From the NCBI GenBank assembly GCA_934678955.1, contig CAKUSI010000135.1, positions 1 to 9,608 on the forward strand: a stretch of DNA of 9,608 bases. Direction: 5' to 3'. The notes below the pieces were generated by a model that was given only the letters and a program-made list of their open reading frames with translations, searched no databases and was not told the DNA's origin. The stretch comes from an uncultured Austwickia sp. (GTDB lineage Bacteria; Actinomycetota; Actinomycetes; Actinomycetales; Dermatophilaceae). Positions 5,925 through 9,608 of the stretch are shown here, piece after piece; the first letter of the stretch is position 1; each line of letters starts with the position of its first letter. The position numbers and the translations under genes were made by a program.

Positions 5925-7124
5925 TCAGGCAGAACGCAGCGCGAGGGTCGGTGAGAGTCTTGATGCGCGCAGCGCCGGATAGAGTCCGGCGACGGCACCG
6001 ACGAGGACTGCGATCCCTGGGCTTGCTGCCGCGGTTTCGGCGGGGATGACGAGGGGTTGTCCGCTAATGAGCGCGAGAGCGGTGGCTGCGCCGATGCCAA
6101 GAGCGAGGCCAGCGATTCCGCCGATGAGTGCGAGGGCTGCTGCTTCGGTGACGAACTGGGCGGCGACATGGATCGGGCGTGCGCCGAGGGAGCGCCGGAG
6201 TCCGATCTCGCCACGTCGTTCGAGGACGGTGACGACCATGGTGTTCGCGATGCCGACGGCGCCGACCAGGAGAGCGATGGCGGCCAGCGCGAGGCCGAGG
6301 GTGGTGAGGGAATCGTCGGCCGTGGTGCGGGCATCGGCAAGATCGGTGAGTGCGCTGACAGACACAAAGGGTGAGCCAGGGTTTGCGGCGGAGGCGAGCG
6401 ACTCAGTGATCTGCCCGATCTGTCCGGGCTCTGCGCGAACGTAGATGGTGGAGATGTCGCCGATGGTGGCGCCGTCGAACGTGTTGCGGACCCAGCGGTC
6501 GCCGAGGATAGCGGCGGTGTCGATTTCGGTAGCGAGTCCTGCGGTTTCGAGGATGCCGAGCACGCCGTACCATTGCCCGCCGATCCAAACCCGGTCGCCG
6601 GGCTGGGTGATGCCGAGCCGGTCAGCGGCAGTGCGTCCGAGGACGGTCACCGGGAGGGCGCGCGTGGCGGTGTCGAACCATCGCCCAGCGGCGAGCTCCG
6701 CTTCGATGGCATGGAACACGTCGGGGCGGGCGACGGCTATGCGGAGGCCGTTGCTCTCGGTTTCTGGCACAAGGTCGGTGCGGTAGACGGCTGTGTCTTC
6801 CGGTGGGGTCTCGAACACACCGACATCGGCGACTCCATCGACTCGCTCGATCATGCCCGGCGCTGTTTCTGGGAGTGGAACGAGATTGTCATCAGGACCC
6901 GTGGCCGGGGTGACGACAGCGAGGTTGGCACCCATCTGGTCGAGGTCTGCGAGGAGTTGCGCCTGGTTGGAGGCAGCGGCTCCGGTGAGCGCAGTGAGGG
7001 AGGCGATGCCGATCGCGACGCCGAGGGAGGCGAGCGCGGTGCGCTGAGGGCGGCTGGTGACACCGAGCCAGGCCGTGCGGAGCAGATCACCCACTCGGAA
7101 CCGGCTGCGAGGCGTTCGGGTCAT
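5925..7124 (-). CDS. MacB/FtsX-type ABC transporter permease
   Basis: This 399-residue inner-membrane component has the MacB topology: one N-terminal helix (about 29-50), a large extracytoplasmic domain (51-272), then three helices (about 275-300, 326-352, 367-386). Family landmarks are TSRPQRTALASLGVAIGIA in helix 1, ERRGEIGLRRSLGA (302-315) after helix 2, which contacts the ATPase, and LYPALRASRLSPTLALR (381-397) at the C-terminus. Such permeases drive a mechanical movement of the outer domain and export or release substrates rather than import them. The start ATG (7124-7122) overlaps the ATPase stop as ATGA, and GAAGAGG lies 7 bases upstream. It appears intact. Substrate cannot be read from the sequence. 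Confidence 0.95.
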   Translation of the reverse strand: MTRTPRSRFRVGDLLRTAWLGVTSRPQRTALASLGVAIGIASLTALTGAAASNQAQLLADLDQMGANLAVVTPATGPDDNLVPLPETAPGMIERVDGVADVGVFETPPEDTAVYRTDLVPETESNGLRIAVARPDVFHAIEAELAAGRWFDTATRALPVTVLGRTAADRLGITQPGDRVWIGGQWYGVLGILETAGLATEIDTAAILGDRWVRNTFDGATIGDISTIYVRAEPGQIGQITESLASAANPGSPFVSVSALTDLADARTTADDSLTTLGLALAAIALLVGAVGIANTMVVTVLERRGEIGLRRSLGARPIHVAAQFVTEAAALALIGGIAGLALGIGAATALALISGQPLVIPAETAAASPGIAVLVGAVAGLYPALRASRLSPTLALRSA

Positions 7125-7906
7125 CGGTGGACCTCTTCTCTTGCGAGCAGCGGGAGACCGCGCTCTGGATGATGCGGCTCGGGTGGGTGACGGTCAATGA
7201 TGTGGCCGTCCTTGAGTCGGACGCGGCGTGTGAAACGTTCAGCGAGGCTGGTGTCGTGGGTGACCATGACAACGGCCGTGCCCGCCTCGGCGATACCGGT
7301 GAGGAGCGCGATGATGGCCTCACCGGTGGTCGAGTCAAGTGCTCCGGTGGGTTCGTCGGCGAACAGGACTGCGGGGCTACGGACGAGGGCACGGGCGATG
7401 GCGACGCGCTGCTGCTCCCCGCCGGAGAGTTCCCCAGGCCGGTTCCTCAGTCGGTGCCCGAGTCCGACGGCTTCGAGCGCAGCGACGGCACGTTCCTGCC
7501 GGGCTTTCCGTGATGCGCCGGTGTAAAGGAGGCCCGTTGCGACGTTCTCCGTCGCAGACACGGTGGGAAGGAGGTGGAACTGCTGGAACACGAAACTGAT
7601 CTGGTCGGCGCGGACCGCCGATCGTTCCGTTTCTCGCATTCCAGCGAGGTCGCGTCCGGCCACAAGCACTGCGCCATCGGTCGGGTCATCGAGAGTGCCG
7701 AGAATGGACAGCAGGGTGCTCTTCCCGGAACCGGATGCGCCGACGATCGCGAGTTGGTCGCCCGCGTCGATGCGTAGCCAGGTGCGGTGCAGTGCCGTCA
7801 CGGGCGGGGTGCCGGGATAGGTCTTAGAGACGCCACGGACTTCGACCACCGGTACAGGGGATTCTGTGTGGACTGTGCCGCGAGCGAGAGCAGTAGGGGT
7901 GGTCAT
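7121..7906 (-). CDS. ABC transporter ATPase, MacB/LolD-type
   Basis: This 261-residue cytoplasmic ATPase powers the adjacent permease. All catalytic motifs are present: Walker A GASGSGKST (56-64), Q-loop FVFQQFHLLP (106-114), signature LSGGEQQR (160-167), Walker B AVLFADEPTGALD (179-191) with Glu185, and the switch His217 in VTHD. The FQQFHLLP and EPTGALD wording is typical of the MacB/LolD/FtsE group that pairs with FtsX-like permeases. It has an extra N-terminal tail of about 20 residues and a His/Pro-rich C-terminal tail (240-250). ATG 7906-7904 overlaps the adaptor's stop as ATGA, so translation is probably coupled. Confidence 0.96.
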   Translation of the reverse strand: MTTPTALARGTVHTESPVPVVEVRGVSKTYPGTPPVTALHRTWLRIDAGDQLAIVGASGSGKSTLLSILGTLDDPTDGAVLVAGRDLAGMRETERSAVRADQISFVFQQFHLLPTVSATENVATGLLYTGASRKARQERAVAALEAVGLGHRLRNRPGELSGGEQQRVAIARALVRSPAVLFADEPTGALDSTTGEAIIALLTGIAEAGTAVVMVTHDTSLAERFTRRVRLKDGHIIDRHPPEPHHPERGLPLLAREEVHR

Positions 7907-9015
7907 CGTGAGATCACCACCTGATCGCCCTCCGCCAGACGTGGCGCGTTGCGGGGTGAGCCTGCTACGTCGACGCCGGACGCGAGAATCTGCACGCGCG
8001 CGTCGGCGACCAGACCGATCTGCACCGGCACACGCACGATCTGATCACCCGTGATGACCTCGACGGCGTAGTTGTCTTTCGCGGTGGCGATCAGCGCGGT
8101 TGCGGGGACGATCAGCGTTTCCGCGCTCTCCTCCGTGCTCTGCACCACCACACGGATCGCCGCAGGCCCGGTGGTGGCGACCTGTTCCTGATCGGGGAAC
8201 TCGATCACCGCTGTCGGGGGGCTCGTCTGCCCGTCCTCCCCGGTGGGTTGCCCTCCGGGATCAACCGCCGCGAGCACGTTCTCAAGCTCGGTGCCGTCGG
8301 GAAGCACCACCACTACCGGGGTCTGGGCGGATAGCTCCCGTGCTTGCGCAGGGGTGAGCTTCATCACCGCCCTCAGTGTGGTTGCGGTGTAGGTGCCCGG
8401 AGTGACACCGGCCTGCCCGAGCTTCCCAGTGACCTGGGAGATGCGGATGCTCGGTGCGTTCACTACGAGCACGTCTGACATGGCCACGATCCCCGTTGCC
8501 CGCAGACCGAGCGACTTTTGCCATCGGTTCACTGCATCGGTGGTCCACCAGTCGAAGCGGGCGTCCGGCTCTCTGTCGAAGAATCCCAGTCGGGCGAGGT
8601 TCTGTTCGAGTTGCAGTACGTCCTGCCCGTCGTCGGCGTCGCTTGACAGATCGCGCCAGAACGGGCGTGCTCCTTCAAGGAGGATCACGGGTCTGCCATC
8701 TGCCTCATAGACGGATTGGCCGACATCGACTATCTGCCCGGGTGACGGGAGCGCGGTCAGCACCCCAGGTGCAGCCGGGAACTCGACGGGGTCGCCATAT
8801 CCCAGAGTCGCGTTCAGCCGAAGCTGACTCGTGAGCGTGCCGAGCTCTACCGGCACCGTGACCGCTGATGAGCCTTCCGGCTCGCCCGACGCTGTGGAGG
8901 CCCGCTCCCATGGCTTCCAGACCGCGATCGCTGTGCCTCCCGCGGCGACCGCGGCAATCGCGATCATGACGATGACGACGCGCAGGGGCTTACGTCGGCG
9001 AGTACCCATGCTCAT
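7903..9015 (-). CDS. Membrane-fusion adaptor with peptidoglycan-binding domain (HlyD/MacA-like)
   Basis: This 370-residue protein has a short basic N-terminus, a membrane anchor (about 11-33) and an extracytoplasmic region. A predicted beta/lipoyl-like part (50-115) is followed by a peptidoglycan-binding domain (about 129-175) with QLEQNLARLGF and TTDAVNRWQKSLGL, then beta-barrel segments ending near LIVPATALI (301-309) and GDQVVISR. The peptidoglycan-binding insert takes the place expected for the long coiled-coil hairpin of Gram-negative adaptors, fitting a cell with one membrane and a thick wall. It would link the permease's outer domain to the wall. ATG 9015-9013 is chosen, because it forms an ATGA overlap with the preceding stop and puts the anchor at the N-terminus. 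A longer in-frame start at 9114 would add 33 charged residues inside the upstream gene. Confidence 0.9.
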   Translation of the reverse strand: MSMGTRRRKPLRVVIVMIAIAAVAAGGTAIAVWKPWERASTASGEPEGSSAVTVPVELGTLTSQLRLNATLGYGDPVEFPAAPGVLTALPSPGQIVDVGQSVYEADGRPVILLEGARPFWRDLSSDADDGQDVLQLEQNLARLGFFDREPDARFDWWTTDAVNRWQKSLGLRATGIVAMSDVLVVNAPSIRISQVTGKLGQAGVTPGTYTATTLRAVMKLTPAQARELSAQTPVVVVLPDGTELENVLAAVDPGGQPTGEDGQTSPPTAVIEFPDQEQVATTGPAAIRVVVQSTEESAETLIVPATALIATAKDNYAVEVITGDQIVRVPVQIGLVADARVQILASGVDVAGSPRNAPRLAEGDQVVISR

Positions 9016-9608
9016 GAGGCGGGCGCCTTCTGGAACTCTTCGAGGATCGTCCACGGCTCGAAGCCAAGGTTCTCGCTCGTAGCGAACGCGAATGCGCTCA
9101 TCGGGTCGTAGCAAGCCTCGGCGAGGGCACGGAAGTCAGATTCGGTGAAGCCGTCAGGGATCAAGACCGCGCCGCCCATCGCTGCATCCGGGTCTGCGAT
9201 CTGGGTGAAGCCGTTCTCCCGCGCGCATTTCGCGAATGCCAGCGCTGCCTCTTCCTGCTTTGCCTGATCCTCCTGGAAGCGGGGGTCATTCATGGGGTCG
9301 TACTGCGGCTGGGTGAACGAGTGCTGCTTCTCGCAGGAGGTCCAGGCGTCCTGCGTGTCTGGATCGTTCGCGAAGTAATCAGCGTCTGCCGGGGCGATCC
9401 ATGTGTTGCCCGCCTCGTCACCTTCTGCCAGCAGAATCTCACCGTCGTCCGGTGAGGTTCCGAATGCGTCTCCTTCGGAGTCGGCGATTTTGCCGCTCTT
9501 GACCAGAACCATGCCCTGGTCGTTGATCTTCGCCTCCACCTTCGCGGCGGTCAGGCACGCCAAGAACGCCGAGGCCGCGTCGGAGCCCTGCCCCGTCGGG
9601 TTCGGGTC
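9012..9608 (-). CDS. Extracytoplasmic four-cysteine protein, probably a lipoprotein (partial, N-terminus beyond right edge)
   Basis: 198 residues are visible, open to the right edge, so the start and any signal peptide are missing. The Asp/Pro/Thr/Gly-rich first residues (DPNPTGQGSDAAS) look like the linker after a lipoprotein signal. Four cysteines are at about 18 (FLACL), 92 (TSCEK), 128 (AKCAREN) and 166 (EACYD). Two of them follow similar helices (DAASAFLAC and EAALAFAKC), so the protein may be two diverged copies of one module with paired disulfides. FAKCARENGF followed by a DPD resembles the C-x-R-x-x-G-x-x-x-x-DP pattern of secreted actinobacterial proteins. It is first of the visible operon genes and shares ATGA with the adaptor. 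It may be the substrate-binding or sensing part; function is not established. Confidence 0.8.
   Translation of the reverse strand, partial: DPNPTGQGSDAASAFLACLTAAKVEAKINDQGMVLVKSGKIADSEGDAFGTSPDDGEILLAEGDEAGNTWIAPADADYFANDPDTQDAWTSCEKQHSFTQPQYDPMNDPRFQEDQAKQEEAALAFAKCARENGFTQIADPDAAMGGAVLIPDGFTESDFRALAEACYDPMSAFAFATSENLGFEPWTILEEFQKAPAS

Noticed and set aside
9016..9114. 33-residue N-terminal extension of the adaptor
   Set aside because: It would lie inside the upstream gene, add charged residues before the membrane anchor and lose the ATGA coupling start.
9012..9563. Four-cysteine protein taken as complete from TTG 9563
   Set aside because: The frame stays open to the window edge, and a start there would split the first cysteine helix and omit any export signal.

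Overview
This is a high-GC window with strong G/C preference at third codon positions, GTG/ATG starts and purine-rich Shine-Dalgarno sites. Its proteins look like those of Gram-positive actinobacteria, probably a Microbacteriaceae-like or related lineage; that placement is inference. It reads as part of an integrative/conjugative element or plasmid (a MOBF-type relaxase beside a phage-type DNA methyltransferase) that abuts, or carries, a transporter operon.

Layout. (1) Bases 1-593, minus strand: N-terminal two thirds or so of a C5-cytosine DNA methyltransferase, running off the left edge. A second reading frame (bases 1-166, minus) with its own Shine-Dalgarno and a family-like sequence starts inside it. 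(2) Bases 594-871: divergent intergenic region with nested inverted repeats and a perfect 17-bp palindrome, a candidate oriT/operator. (3) Bases 872-4420, plus: a complete 1182-residue TrwC/TraI-like relaxase-helicase. (4) Bases 4421-4572: a leader rich in potential RNA structure, followed by a 118-residue two-helix membrane protein (4573-4929). (5) From the right edge leftwards on the minus strand, a five-gene operon: a secreted/lipoprotein-like four-cysteine protein (cut by the right edge), a peptidoglycan-binding membrane-fusion adaptor, a MacB/LolD-type ABC ATPase, a MacB/FtsX-type permease and an AraC-family regulator. The first four genes are joined by three consecutive 4-base ATGA stop/start overlaps, and the AraC gene follows 15 bases later. 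The operon converges on the membrane-protein gene, with a hairpin at the junction.

How the genes work together. The relaxase would nick and unwind element DNA for conjugative transfer, presumably at an oriT close upstream. The methyltransferase may shield element DNA from restriction. The right half is a tripartite-like Gram-positive ABC efflux or envelope system of unknown substrate; its terminal AraC protein is a likely pathway-specific sensor/regulator. No tRNA, rRNA, CRISPR array or insertion sequence was seen.
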